Positions 25,184-33,394 of a stretch of DNA of 36,391 nucleotides are shown here, piece by piece; position 1 is the stretch's first letter; every line of letters begins with the position of its first letter. The translations under genes and the position numbers were made by a program. A model generated the notes under the pieces. That model worked only from the letters and a program-made list of their open reading frames with translations. It ran no database searches and was not told the origin of the DNA. This DNA comes from an uncultured Lachnospiraceae bacterium (GTDB lineage: Bacteria > Bacillota > Clostridia > Lachnospirales > Lachnospiraceae): NCBI GenBank assembly GCA_900554205.1, contig USGM01000015.1:1-36391 (forward strand), given 5' to 3'.

Positions 25184-27628
25184 CCGCAGCTTAACGCTTC
25201 CCCCTTTATCCGTTTCCACGATAACCGCTCCATAATCCTTGGTGCAGAACCACTGCACGCCCGCACTCTCCAGCCGGTTCAACAGTTCCGCATGCGGATG
25301 TCCGTAGCGGTTATTGCTGCCGCAGGAAATGATTGCCGTTCCGGGGTGCAGCTGCTGCAGAAGCGCTTCGGTCGTGGAATTGCGGCTTCCATGGTGGGCA
25401 ATCTTGAGCAGGTCTAACTGCCCGATCCTCCTGCGTTGAAGTTCTTCCAGAAGAGCTTCCTCACCGCTCCCCTCCACATCTCCGGTCAGCAGCAGCGTAA
25501 AATCCCCGAAATCTACATAAAAGCACTCTGAATAAGCATTCTCATTCATTGTCCCACTTTCCCTTTCCGGGTGCAGGCAAAGAAATCTGACGCTGCCACT
25601 CTCCCATGCATCCCCCGCTGAAACCCAGACGACCCGCGTGGTCTGGGTTGTTTTCTGCCCCTCGTTCCTTTCGGCAACCGCCTCCAGCAGTTCCCCAAAC
25701 TGCTCCTGTCTCGCACTCTGCTCCACCGCCGGCAATATCAGGCTCTTTATTTTCAGATGATTCTCTTCCGCCAGCTCCAGCAGCTCCTGGATTCCATTCA
25801 TATGATCCACATCCGGGTGGGAGACGAAAACTCCGTCCAAGGTTGTAATTCCATAGTATTTCAATGTGGGAAGCAATACATATTCCCCGACCTTCCTGCG
25901 ACTGCTGCTGCCGCAGTCAAAAAGATAGTTATGCCCTGTCTCCGTGCGGATCAGGCAGCAATCGCCCTGTCCGACATCCAGAAAAATAATCTGATTCCGG
26001 CCTGCCGGATGGATGAAGAATATTGCCACGGCGGCAACCGTCAATATCGCCTGCCAAGCGCCCACTCTGACGCGCCGAATCCGACCGCTGACCTTGCCTC
26101 CGCTGCCCCTTCCCCCGCCGCTCTTGCCTTCATTGCTCTTACCTTCGCTGCGTTTCCTTCTCCGTCCCAGCAGAACAATGCCGCCCAGCGCCATGTAATA
26201 GATAAGCATCTGCCACGGCTGCGGTCTGCCGGGATTCCAGCTGCCGAAGGGCAGACCGTCAAAGAGTCCGCAGAGCGTCTCATACCACCAGAGTATCCCC
26301 CTGTCGAGGATGCCCGCCGTCCCAAAACCGGGAATCAGGCTGAAAAGCCCCACAATCAGCATGGGTTTCATGAATGGCAGGACAAGGAGATTGATCACGA
26401 CCGCCAGAACCGGTGCCTCATAAAAGAACCAGAGCTGCACAGGCAGTGTTGCGAGGGTCGCCGCGAGGCTTGACAGTGCGTTCATTCTGAGTGCCCGCAG
26501 CGTTTTCCGCAGCCAAAGCCTCAGCCTCGGTTCGCCGTAATAGCGCGGGCGCACGGGGCTACGTTTCCCTGCCATCGCTGGATAGAGCGCACCGATTCCC
26601 AAAACTGCCGAAAATGAAAGCAGGAAACCGGTATTTTCCAGATAGAACGGCCGGTACAGAACCATAGCTACCGCAAGAATCCCGACTGCCGTCAGCATAT
26701 CATAGGTTCTGCCGCAGATTTCTCCGAGCATCCGGATCAGATACATACCGATGGCGCGGCATGCCGACACACTGAAGCCTGTCAGAAATCCATACAGCAG
26801 CAAGAGCACTGCGCCCGCGACGGCGCACGGCGCAACCGGGAGTCCTGTCCTGCGGAGCGTCTTATACAGGCTCATGCCAATGATCGTGATATGCAGGGAA
26901 GAAATGCTTAAGATATGCAGGATTCCGCACCTCTTATACAGATTTTTTAACTCCTTGTCGGTATCCGTCTTTTCTCCAAGCAAAAGCGCCGCCATCACCG
27001 ACGCCTCACGTTCCGGGAAAACCGTGTAAAGCCTCCCATGCAGCCGGAGCCGCAGCCTGTACATTGCCTCCCGGATCGTCCACCGATCGCTGTTCCTGCC
27101 TAAGAGCACCGCCTTTTTTAACTGCCCGCCGACACTGAGCGAACGGTAATAGGTAAAGGCATCAAATTCGCCTGGGTTTGCCGACTCCGAAAATGTCTGA
27201 AAGCTGCCTGATACCATCACCCACGCGCCCAGAGGAATTGCATCCAATGCAGTCTCTTCCGCCAGCTCACAGATCATTTTCTCCGCACAAGTTACCTGTT
27301 GCTCCAACGTACTCTGCTCCCGTCCGGGCTGATCGTTGTCTGGCTGTTTCGCCGGATATTTATCTATTTTTTCCTGTTCTCTCTGATTTTGACCGATTTG
27401 GTCTTTGTTTGAAATAGATTCGACACTTACTGATTGTAACCAGATCTTCTGTTCTTCTTTTTTACAGACCTGCCCGACAACACATAGCGCAGTCCCCTGT
27501 TCCAGCTGCCGTAGGCTGAGTGTTCCGTCCGGCGGGCTGTCGTACCCGTCGGACATCAGTCGGAGCCATGCGACCGCGACCAGAAATGCGCACACTGCGA
27601 GGAGCGGTCTTTTCACACGTATTTTCAT
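25163..27628 (-). CDS. comEC: ComEC/Rec2 DNA uptake channel
   Basis: An 821-residue protein with the full ComEC layout. An N-terminal span and OB-like DUF4131 region (~1-210) carries a long Gln/Asn/Glu-rich insertion (~75-110). The polytopic Competence domain (~215-500) starts with GEKTDTDKELKNLYKRCGIL and HILSISSLHITIIG, where most relatives have SGLH. The C-terminal metallo-beta-lactamase domain (~540-815) has IIFLDVGQGDCCLIRTE, the HPDVDH metal motif and KIAHHGSRNS. ComEC passes single-stranded DNA into the cytoplasm during natural transformation. It is the last gene of the comEA-response regulator-kinase-GerMN-comEC cluster. The last six residues and the stop lie in a 51-bp repeat copy. 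The ribosome site (AGGCG) is weak. Confidence 0.93.
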   Translation of the reverse strand: MKIRVKRPLLAVCAFLVAVAWLRLMSDGYDSPPDGTLSLRQLEQGTALCVVGQVCKKEEQKIWLQSVSVESISNKDQIGQNQREQEKIDKYPAKQPDNDQPGREQSTLEQQVTCAEKMICELAEETALDAIPLGAWVMVSGSFQTFSESANPGEFDAFTYYRSLSVGGQLKKAVLLGRNSDRWTIREAMYRLRLRLHGRLYTVFPEREASVMAALLLGEKTDTDKELKNLYKRCGILHILSISSLHITIIGMSLYKTLRRTGLPVAPCAVAGAVLLLLYGFLTGFSVSACRAIGMYLIRMLGEICGRTYDMLTAVGILAVAMVLYRPFYLENTGFLLSFSAVLGIGALYPAMAGKRSPVRPRYYGEPRLRLWLRKTLRALRMNALSSLAATLATLPVQLWFFYEAPVLAVVINLLVLPFMKPMLIVGLFSLIPGFGTAGILDRGILWWYETLCGLFDGLPFGSWNPGRPQPWQMLIYYMALGGIVLLGRRRKRSEGKSNEGKSGGGRGSGGKVSGRIRRVRVGAWQAILTVAAVAIFFIHPAGRNQIIFLDVGQGDCCLIRTETGHNYLFDCGSSSRRKVGEYVLLPTLKYYGITTLDGVFVSHPDVDHMNGIQELLELAEENHLKIKSLILPAVEQSARQEQFGELLEAVAERNEGQKTTQTTRVVWVSAGDAWESGSVRFLCLHPERESGTMNENAYSECFYVDFGDFTLLLTGDVEGSGEEALLEELQRRRIGQLDLLKIAHHGSRNSTTEALLQQLHPGTAIISCGSNNRYGHPHAELLNRLESAGVQWFCTKDYGAVIVETDKGGSVKLRGYREEK

Positions 27629-27693
27629 TGATTCGCCTATTCTGACCTATACAGTCAATTAATTGCAGTCCCTTTCAGCAAGGCATTCCGCAA

Positions 27694-28608
27694 TCACTTA
27701 TCCAGCGTAGTTACAATATCCAGATTCCGCTCGAAGGTCGTCGTCTGGAAGCTTTCCGGCACCTCTCCGTTAATCAGGATCTGGACTTTGTTGATATTGC
27801 TCAGCTCTACAAGCGAGTTGACAATCGAATAGACGGCGACATCCGTCGAAACATTGTTCACCACCGTGAGAAAGCTCTCATCCAGATTGACATAACAGAT
27901 ACCGTCCTTCGTCATGATGCTGACGACCTTGGTTGCCGGGTTGATCGTGGGATAAAGCCCCTCCACCTTCCCGCTCGGACCGGCGAGCAGTTCATCGACA
28001 ACAAACCGCTCCAGCGGAATATTGGTGGAATAGTATTTCTCCCTGTATGCCGCGATGAGGTTCGTCCCCGCTTCGTTTGCAAAGTAGAGCTTGATGCGGA
28101 CCTGATCGTAGGTGTTGATCTCGTTTCCGTCATTGTCGATGAACTGGTCGGCGTTCATCCAGCTGACAGGGCTGCCCGTACTGTCAAAAAGCTGGTTTCC
28201 CTCGACTGTGATGCCGACATAGCTGACCCCGTCCAGCTGCGTCAGGGTACGCACGATCGCCGCGCGCACCAGTACCTCCGTTGTCACCGGCATATTCAGA
28301 TATGCCGCATCTACATTCAGCTGTACCTTGTTGTCCTCCCAGCTGACATCCAGCACCTGAAAGCCCATGGCAAGCGGAACCTTATATTCCAGCTTCTCAG
28401 GGCTTGTCTCCATGCAGAGAATCAGCTCATCCAGCCTCTCCCCGGGCTGCTTTGCCGTCATCTCATGGGGATGCGCCTCTACCTTCGTCTCCGTCGTGCT
28501 GATGCCGTATATCTGGATCACATCTTTATTTTCCTGTTCCTTTTCGCCGCAGGCGGACAGCACACAGACTGTAACAATCACCAGCAGCAATCCATATAGC
28601 TTTTTCAT
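27694..28608 (-). CDS. GerMN-domain lipoprotein
   Basis: A 304-residue lipoprotein: signal peptide MKKLYGLLLVIVTVCVL with lipobox LSAC, then two tandem GerMN (sporulation/germination) domains. The first is at ~75-165 (LDVSWEDNKVQLNVDAAYLN...LTQLDGVSYVGITVEGNQL). The second, at ~175-300, contains the LAGPSGKVEGLYPTINPATK signature and NSLVELSNINKVQILINGE. GerM in Bacillus is a mother-cell lipoprotein of the sporulation channel; in vegetative clostridia, similar genes follow WalK-like kinases. It sits 19 bases downstream of the kinase gene and likely functions with that sensor at the membrane or envelope. A GAGGGA ribosome site precedes the ATG. Confidence 0.88.
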   Translation of the reverse strand: MKKLYGLLLVIVTVCVLSACGEKEQENKDVIQIYGISTTETKVEAHPHEMTAKQPGERLDELILCMETSPEKLEYKVPLAMGFQVLDVSWEDNKVQLNVDAAYLNMPVTTEVLVRAAIVRTLTQLDGVSYVGITVEGNQLFDSTGSPVSWMNADQFIDNDGNEINTYDQVRIKLYFANEAGTNLIAAYREKYYSTNIPLERFVVDELLAGPSGKVEGLYPTINPATKVVSIMTKDGICYVNLDESFLTVVNNVSTDVAVYSIVNSLVELSNINKVQILINGEVPESFQTTTFERNLDIVTTLDK

Positions 28609-28627
28609 CCATGTTCCCTCTTAACCG

Positions 28628-30085
28628 TCAGGCGGTCTGCCCGCCCCCGGCAATATATGTCAGCGGAATCTTGACCGTGAAGCAGGAGCCCTCCCCCTCC
28701 ACGCTGGTCACTGTGATAGAGCCCCTGTGCATCAGCACCGCACTCTTCGTGATCGCCAGTCCGAGCCCCGTTCCGCCGATCTCCCTCGAATGGGATTTGT
28801 CAACGCGGTAAAATCTCTCGTAAATGTGCGCCAGCGAATCTTCAGGAATGCCAAGCCCCGAATCGCTGACCTTGAAGGTAAAGAACTGATGATCCGCATC
28901 CAGCTCAACCTTCACCCAGCCGTGCTCCTTATTATACTTTATGGCATTTTCGACAAGATTCGTCATAATCAGGGTCATCTTCACCTCATCGACCTCCGCA
29001 ACGACTGTCCTCATGCTCTCAAAGACGACCTCCACATCCTTCTTCCGCGCGATCGGCCTAAGTCTCTTTAATATCAGCTCCGTCAGATCGTTGATATTCA
29101 GGGAGACAATGTTCAGCTCCTGCACCTTCTTGTCCATCTTCACAAGTGCAAGAAGATCCGTGATAATCTGGTTCTCCCTGTCGATCTCGGAAACAATGTC
29201 CTCCATGAACTCGCGGTAAAGCTCCGCCGGTGCGTTCTTCTGTGCGAGCAGGGAATCCGCAAGCACCTTGACGGAGGTCATGGGTGTCTTCAATTCATGT
29301 GAGACGTTCGCCACAAATTCCTGTCTGGAATCGTCCAGCGCCTTCATCCGCTTCAACATCTGGTTAAACGCATCCACAATGTGCACGGTCTCCACATAAT
29401 CGGGAACAGAGATGGATTCGTCGCTGTAGCCCGCCTTGACCTGATTGATTGCGTCCGTGACCCGACTGAACGGCTTCGTCAGCACATTGGACAGGACAAT
29501 CGCAAATGCAAGGATGCCGACCACGATCAGATATTCCAGTATGGTCGCCTTGCGGTTCAGAACCTCCATGGTCGCCACAATGGAATCATTGGAGATACTC
29601 GTGACCATAATGCCGACAATGACGCTTGTTCCCTCCGTGTTCGCCGCTGTATCCGTGATGGGCGTCGTCATCTCTATGTACCCATGCTCCCTGTCATAAT
29701 GGGACATGCTCTCCCCCTGCAGGCAGCGGATGACCTCCTCCGAGATCATTGTCTTGCCCTCACTGAGCGCATAGGTGTCCTTGACAACCTTCAGACCGGA
29801 ATTCACAATCATGACCCGGCCCTCGTACAGATTAGAGATCATTTCCAGTTCCGCGTTGATCACACTTTCATTTGTCTTTGTATCGCTGAAATAATGGTTG
29901 CTGAGCAGATGGTTTCCTACGATTTTCAACTGGTTCTGAACCGTGGCAATACGATGTTCCACGGCGCGCTGCTCGTAATTGTTCAGAATACCATATTTCA
30001 TGAGCACGCCGGGAACGACACCGATCACCAGTATAATGATAAAGATGCGCGCCCGCAGGCTGCGCAGAGAAAAGAATGCCTTCAT
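28628..30085 (-). CDS. Membrane sensor histidine kinase (WalK/ResE-like)
   Basis: 485 residues: an N-terminal span (ARIFIIILVIGVVPGVLMKY), an extracellular sensor of ~150 residues without an obvious named fold, a second span (ILEYLIVVGILAFAIVLSNV) and a HAMP segment. HisKA follows with the phosphorylated histidine in EFVANVSHELKTPMTSVK, then HATPase_c with N-box NLVENAIKYN, G1 DSGLGIPED, F-box YERFYRVDK and G2 GGTGLGLAI. All catalytic motifs are intact. It is 16 bases from the upstream response regulator gene, forming a cognate pair, and AAGGAAG lies upstream of the ATG. The cell-wall or envelope WalK type is the nearest match by architecture, but a cytoplasmic PAS domain is missing. The signal is unknown. 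Confidence 0.93.
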   Translation of the reverse strand: MKAFFSLRSLRARIFIIILVIGVVPGVLMKYGILNNYEQRAVEHRIATVQNQLKIVGNHLLSNHYFSDTKTNESVINAELEMISNLYEGRVMIVNSGLKVVKDTYALSEGKTMISEEVIRCLQGESMSHYDREHGYIEMTTPITDTAANTEGTSVIVGIMVTSISNDSIVATMEVLNRKATILEYLIVVGILAFAIVLSNVLTKPFSRVTDAINQVKAGYSDESISVPDYVETVHIVDAFNQMLKRMKALDDSRQEFVANVSHELKTPMTSVKVLADSLLAQKNAPAELYREFMEDIVSEIDRENQIITDLLALVKMDKKVQELNIVSLNINDLTELILKRLRPIARKKDVEVVFESMRTVVAEVDEVKMTLIMTNLVENAIKYNKEHGWVKVELDADHQFFTFKVSDSGLGIPEDSLAHIYERFYRVDKSHSREIGGTGLGLAITKSAVLMHRGSITVTSVEGEGSCFTVKIPLTYIAGGGQTA

Positions 30086-30101
30086 CTTCCGCTTCCTTTA
30101 A

Positions 30102-30806
30102 TTATGCGTTAAAAAAGTAATAGCCGACACCCCATTTGGTGTGTACATACTTTGGTTCACTCGGATTCTGTTCAATTTTCTCGCGGAGTCTGCGGATATG
30201 TACATCCACCGTGCGGACATCCCCCGGATAGTCTGTCCCCCACACGAGCTGCAGCAGATTTTCCCGGCTGTACACCTTGTTCGGGTTGAGCATCAGAAGC
30301 TCCAGCACCTCAAACTCCTTCGCGGTGAGCCCGATCTCCTTCCCATCGATATAAGCCCTTCTGCCCTCGCAGTCCAGCCGCATCTCTCCGCTCTCCACAA
30401 CCTTTGGCGCGGGCGCAGCCTCTCCCATGATCCGGCGGGGCTCCGTGCGGCGCATGATCGCCTTGATTCTCGCCTTCACCTCGAGAATGTTGAACGGCTT
30501 TGTAATGTAGTCGTCCGCGCCGTACTCCAGACCGAGGATCTTATCCATGTCGTCGCCCTTTGCCGTGAGCATTATGATCGGCACATTAGAGAACTCCCGT
30601 ATCTGCTGGCAGACCTCAAAGCCCGTGAGCTTCGGCAGCATCACATCCAGCAGGATAATGTCATACTGGTTGTTTCTCGCATATTCCAGCGCTTCCTCGC
30701 CGTCATAGGCACAGTCAACCTGCATATTGTCCTGCTCCAGACTGAATCGTATTCCCTTTACGATCAATTTCTCGTCATCCACTACCAAAGCTCTCTTGTC
30801 CGCCAT
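30102..30806 (-). CDS. OmpR/PhoB-family response regulator
   Basis: 234 residues. The receiver (~4-120) has the acidic pair in VVDDEKL, the phosphoryl-accepting Asp in IILLDVMLPKLTG, the switch Thr in IIMLTAKGDD and Lys in DDYITKPFN. The C-terminal winged helix (~135-230) contains the usual LTAKEFEVLELLMLNPNKVY, then SRENLLQLVWG, DVRTVDVHIRRLREKIE and KYVHTKWGVGYYF. It resembles the WalR/VicR group. It is paired with the kinase immediately downstream and is placed 18 bases after comEA, so one transcript is likely. Target genes cannot be read from the window. Confidence 0.94.
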   Translation of the reverse strand: MADKRALVVDDEKLIVKGIRFSLEQDNMQVDCAYDGEEALEYARNNQYDIILLDVMLPKLTGFEVCQQIREFSNVPIIMLTAKGDDMDKILGLEYGADDYITKPFNILEVKARIKAIMRRTEPRRIMGEAAPAPKVVESGEMRLDCEGRRAYIDGKEIGLTAKEFEVLELLMLNPNKVYSRENLLQLVWGTDYPGDVRTVDVHIRRLREKIEQNPSEPKYVHTKWGVGYYFFNA

Positions 30807-30824
30807 CTCGCAACTGTCCTCTCA

Positions 30825-31409
30825 TTATTTTACTGTTATTTTTTCTTTGATCTTATTATAAACGCTTGTCTTGATCCCCGGCACCAGCATAATGTCCTCG
30901 CAGCTGCCAAAGGAACCATACTCCTCCCTGTAGCGCAGAATGTCCTCCGCCTTTGCCTCCCCGATGCCGGGCAGACTGCACAGTGCTTCCTTATCCGCTG
31001 TATTGATGTTGACCAGTCCGGTCGAAGTTTTCTCCGATGCCTGAGCCGTCGCTTCCTCCACGGTAGGAAAATACAGCTTCTCACCGTCCGTCAGTCTCGC
31101 CGCCAGATTCACGGCGTCCTGCGCCGCGTCTTCACGAAAACCGCCCGCTGCCGCAAGTGCATCAGCCGCCCTGCTGTCCTCCGCAAGCCGAACCACACCC
31201 GGCTCCTTCACCGCACCGCAGACATGCACAAAAATCTCCGCCACAGGCTCCGGTGTCGGCTCCTCTGTCAGCCGCTCCGTTGCACACACGGCTTCCGGCT
31301 GGGACTCCCCAATCAGCTCCAGTCCATCCGGCTCACTTCCGCAGCCGGAAAGAAAAACAAGCAAAGCAAGACTGCCTATCGCAGCCTTTGTTTTTATTTT
31401 GTTCAACAT
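30825..31409 (-). CDS. comEA: ComEA-like helix-hairpin-helix DNA receptor, lipoprotein form
   Basis: 194 residues. The N-terminus (KAAIGSLALLVFLSGCGSEP) is a lipoprotein signal peptide with lipobox LSGC, whereas Bacillus ComEA is anchored by a membrane helix. An SLBB domain (~65-125, IFVHVCGAVKEPGVVRLAED) is followed by the tandem helix-hairpin-helix DNA-binding domain (~135-194): NINTADKEALCSLPGIGEAK, AEDILRYREEYG and LVPGIKTSVYNKIKE. ComEA binds incoming double-stranded DNA and delivers it to ComEC. It is the first gene of the cluster that ends with comEC, preceded by the promoter at 31453-31481. An AGAGGG ribosome site lies close to the ATG. Confidence 0.9.
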   Translation of the reverse strand: MLNKIKTKAAIGSLALLVFLSGCGSEPDGLELIGESQPEAVCATERLTEEPTPEPVAEIFVHVCGAVKEPGVVRLAEDSRAADALAAAGGFREDAAQDAVNLAARLTDGEKLYFPTVEEATAQASEKTSTGLVNINTADKEALCSLPGIGEAKAEDILRYREEYGSFGSCEDIMLVPGIKTSVYNKIKEKITVK

Positions 31410-31452
31410 AGTCCCTCTCTTTCAGGGCTTGCCTCTCTATGCTGATTATTTT

Positions 31453-31481
31453 ATTGTAGTGGAATCTAATTTTTTTTACAA
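31453..31481 (-). promoter_or_regulatory. Candidate promoter of the comEA-comEC cluster
   Basis: On the minus strand there is TTGTAA (31476-31481, four of six), a 17-base spacer and TACAAT (31453-31458, five of six), about 44 bases upstream of the comEA ATG. No other comparable promoter was seen between comEA and comEC. Confidence 0.6.
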
Positions 31482-31499
31482 GCCACTTTGCAAAAATAT

Positions 31500-31931
31500 T
31501 TACTTCCACTTAAAAATTACGATGCCGATGATCGCCACCGCCATGCCGATTGCCTTTCTCCAGTCCCACGGCTGTTTCTCGACGCCGAACCATCCCAGAA
31601 GTTCAATCAGATATGCAACCAGAAGCTGTGCGACGACAATCAACATGACCGCCTTCGCAGGTCCCAGCATATCCATGCTGCGGATAACGGTATAGGTGAT
31701 GAAAGCGCCAATCGCCCCGCCAAGCAGCATATACTTTGGCTGTACCTGAAAAACCTGCAGGAGATTGCTCCTGTCCGTAAAGAGCCACGCCCCCAGACAG
31801 ACGATCAGCGCCGACAGCTGGACAAACGCACTCGCCGCCCAGATGGAGGACGCCTTTGTGACCTGCGTATTAAAAACTCCCTGCACACTCATCAGCACGC
31901 CGGAAATCAATGCAATAAAAAAACCAATCAT
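31500..31931 (-). CDS. Small DMT-superfamily membrane protein (YdcZ/DUF606-like)
   Basis: A 143-residue hydrophobic protein with about five predicted spans. The start MIGFFIALISGVLMSVQGVF, followed by NTQVTKASSIWAASAFVQL, is characteristic of the YdcZ/DUF606 branch of the drug/metabolite transporter superfamily; later segments (GGAIGAFITYTVIRSMDMLG, AIGMAVAIIGIVIFKW) agree. Half-size DMT proteins usually act as dimers; no substrate is established for this branch. AGGAG lies ~8 bases upstream of the ATG. It follows the solute-binding protein gene by 60 bases on the same strand and may be in the arg transcript, though no pathway link is evident. Confidence 0.8.
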   Translation of the reverse strand: MIGFFIALISGVLMSVQGVFNTQVTKASSIWAASAFVQLSALIVCLGAWLFTDRSNLLQVFQVQPKYMLLGGAIGAFITYTVIRSMDMLGPAKAVMLIVVAQLLVAYLIELLGWFGVEKQPWDWRKAIGMAVAIIGIVIFKWK

Positions 31932-31991
31932 AGAAACACTCTCCTTTTCCTGTTTTTTACAGTGTATCCTAAGATTGGTCCTTTTATGTAA

Positions 31992-33392
31992 TTATTGCAC
32001 GGCGCTTGTCTGGGCTGCGATCTGGGCGGCAAGCTCCTGTACCTGAGCCGTCACATCCTCACCGTTCCACACCTTTGCAAACAGTCTCTCCAGCTGCAGC
32101 CAGAAGTTTCCCGTCTCCATCATCTTCGGGAGCGGTATGCTCTCCGCATATTCCAGCTTGAAAATTGCCAGCGACCCCTCTTCCGCAGCCGCATAGAGGT
32201 TTGCCGGAACCTTTCCCGTCCTGTCGTACAGGGAATCCGCACATTCGTCGACCAGATAAGCGGCAAATTTGTTCGCCAGCTCCTTGTGCTGGGAATAGCC
32301 GTTGACCGCGACCGCATTTGTCACCGACATGGAGCGGCTCTGCAGTTCTGCGCTGACATCCGGCATCATTGCCACGCCATAGTCAAAGGCAAGCTCGCCC
32401 ACGGACTTTGCCTGCGCAAGTCTCTGCGCCGCATCCGTAGTCGCAATGGTAAACACCGTCTTTCCATCGATAAAATCCTGCAAAACCGACTCATAGCTGA
32501 CCGTATCGGATTCAATAAAGAAGAACTGGTTCAGCGCTTTGTATACCTCAAGGCAGGCGACCGTCTCCGGGTTGTCAATATTGATCTGTGTCTCATCATC
32601 CCCTGCATCTCCGCCGACAATCATATAGTTTCCGACAAACCAGTAATTATAAAAGATGTCCGACACATCCCATTTCAGCACGCCCTCGACACCCTCCGGC
32701 ACGTCAAACGTGTCCGCAATGTTCAGAATATCATCCATGGTCTGCGGAACAGCATTCGCATAATATTCTTCCGTCTTGGCGGCAAGCTGTGTCTCGTCCA
32801 CCGCGATCCCGGCAGAGTTCTCCTCCGGCACGCCATCCTCGGTTCCGTCGCCGAGCAGCTCCTTCTGTGCGATCTGCGCCGCCCACTCCTGCAGGTATGT
32901 GTCATTGTAGATCAGCGCACTCGTCTCAAAGGAAAGCGGATAGGCTACCGTCTTTCCGTGGTAGGACACTGCCGACAGCGCTGCTGCCGGGAAATGCGCC
33001 GTATCGCAGACTCCCTGCACATCATCGATCTCCTCCGCCAGCCCTGCCAGATATGCCTTCTCCAGCGAGTCATGGCTGATCATATAGACATCCGGAAGCT
33101 GCTGGTTCTCAACAGATGCCCTGTTCAGCTCCTCGAGGTATTCGCTTCCTGAGGTAAGCACCGGGATGACATGAACATCCTCTCTCTCTCCGAAAGCCAC
33201 CGCCGCGCTGTTCACAAAATTCGTCATCGTCTCGTCGGAATACCAGAAATAAATCGTATCCTTCCTGTCAAACCACGACAAAGTACGCCCAGCCTCCGGC
33301 TCGGCGTTCCAGTCTCTCGTACTTCCATAAAGAACAGCGGCAGCAAAAACTGCAACTGCTGCCACTGCGATCAGTCTCTTTTTAAAATGCAT
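31992..33392 (-). CDS. Extracellular solute-binding protein, family 1-like, lone
   Basis: About 466 residues. An N-terminal hydrophobic stretch (KKRLIAVAAVAVFAAAVLYG) without a lipobox Cys suggests a signal anchor or cleaved signal peptide. The body resembles MalE-type binding proteins: YFWYSDETMTNFVNSAAVAF at the start, LPDVYMISHDSLEKAYLAGL, VSYHGKTVAYPLSFETSALI, TVFTIATTDAAQRL and ELANKFAAYLVDECA. The ATG at 33392 is preferred over the TTG at 33410 because its GGGAG ribosome site lies within the last argD codons; the argD stop is two bases upstream, so translation is coupled. No ABC permease or ATPase gene is adjacent. The ligand is unknown. Confidence 0.8.
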   Translation of the reverse strand: MHFKKRLIAVAAVAVFAAAVLYGSTRDWNAEPEAGRTLSWFDRKDTIYFWYSDETMTNFVNSAAVAFGEREDVHVIPVLTSGSEYLEELNRASVENQQLPDVYMISHDSLEKAYLAGLAEEIDDVQGVCDTAHFPAAALSAVSYHGKTVAYPLSFETSALIYNDTYLQEWAAQIAQKELLGDGTEDGVPEENSAGIAVDETQLAAKTEEYYANAVPQTMDDILNIADTFDVPEGVEGVLKWDVSDIFYNYWFVGNYMIVGGDAGDDETQINIDNPETVACLEVYKALNQFFFIESDTVSYESVLQDFIDGKTVFTIATTDAAQRLAQAKSVGELAFDYGVAMMPDVSAELQSRSMSVTNAVAVNGYSQHKELANKFAAYLVDECADSLYDRTGKVPANLYAAAEEGSLAIFKLEYAESIPLPKMMETGNFWLQLERLFAKVWNGEDVTAQVQELAAQIAAQTSAVQ

Positions 33393-33394
33393 AC

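Noticed and set aside
24937..25266. Minus-strand open frame containing YPEPEWGGGTGRKNSPL-type repeats
   Set aside because: Translation of repeat array 2; its start lies inside comEC in another frame, without a ribosome site.
30141..31445. 434-codon plus-strand open frame
   Set aside because: It runs antisense through the response regulator and comEA, both strongly supported; long antisense frames are common at this GC content.
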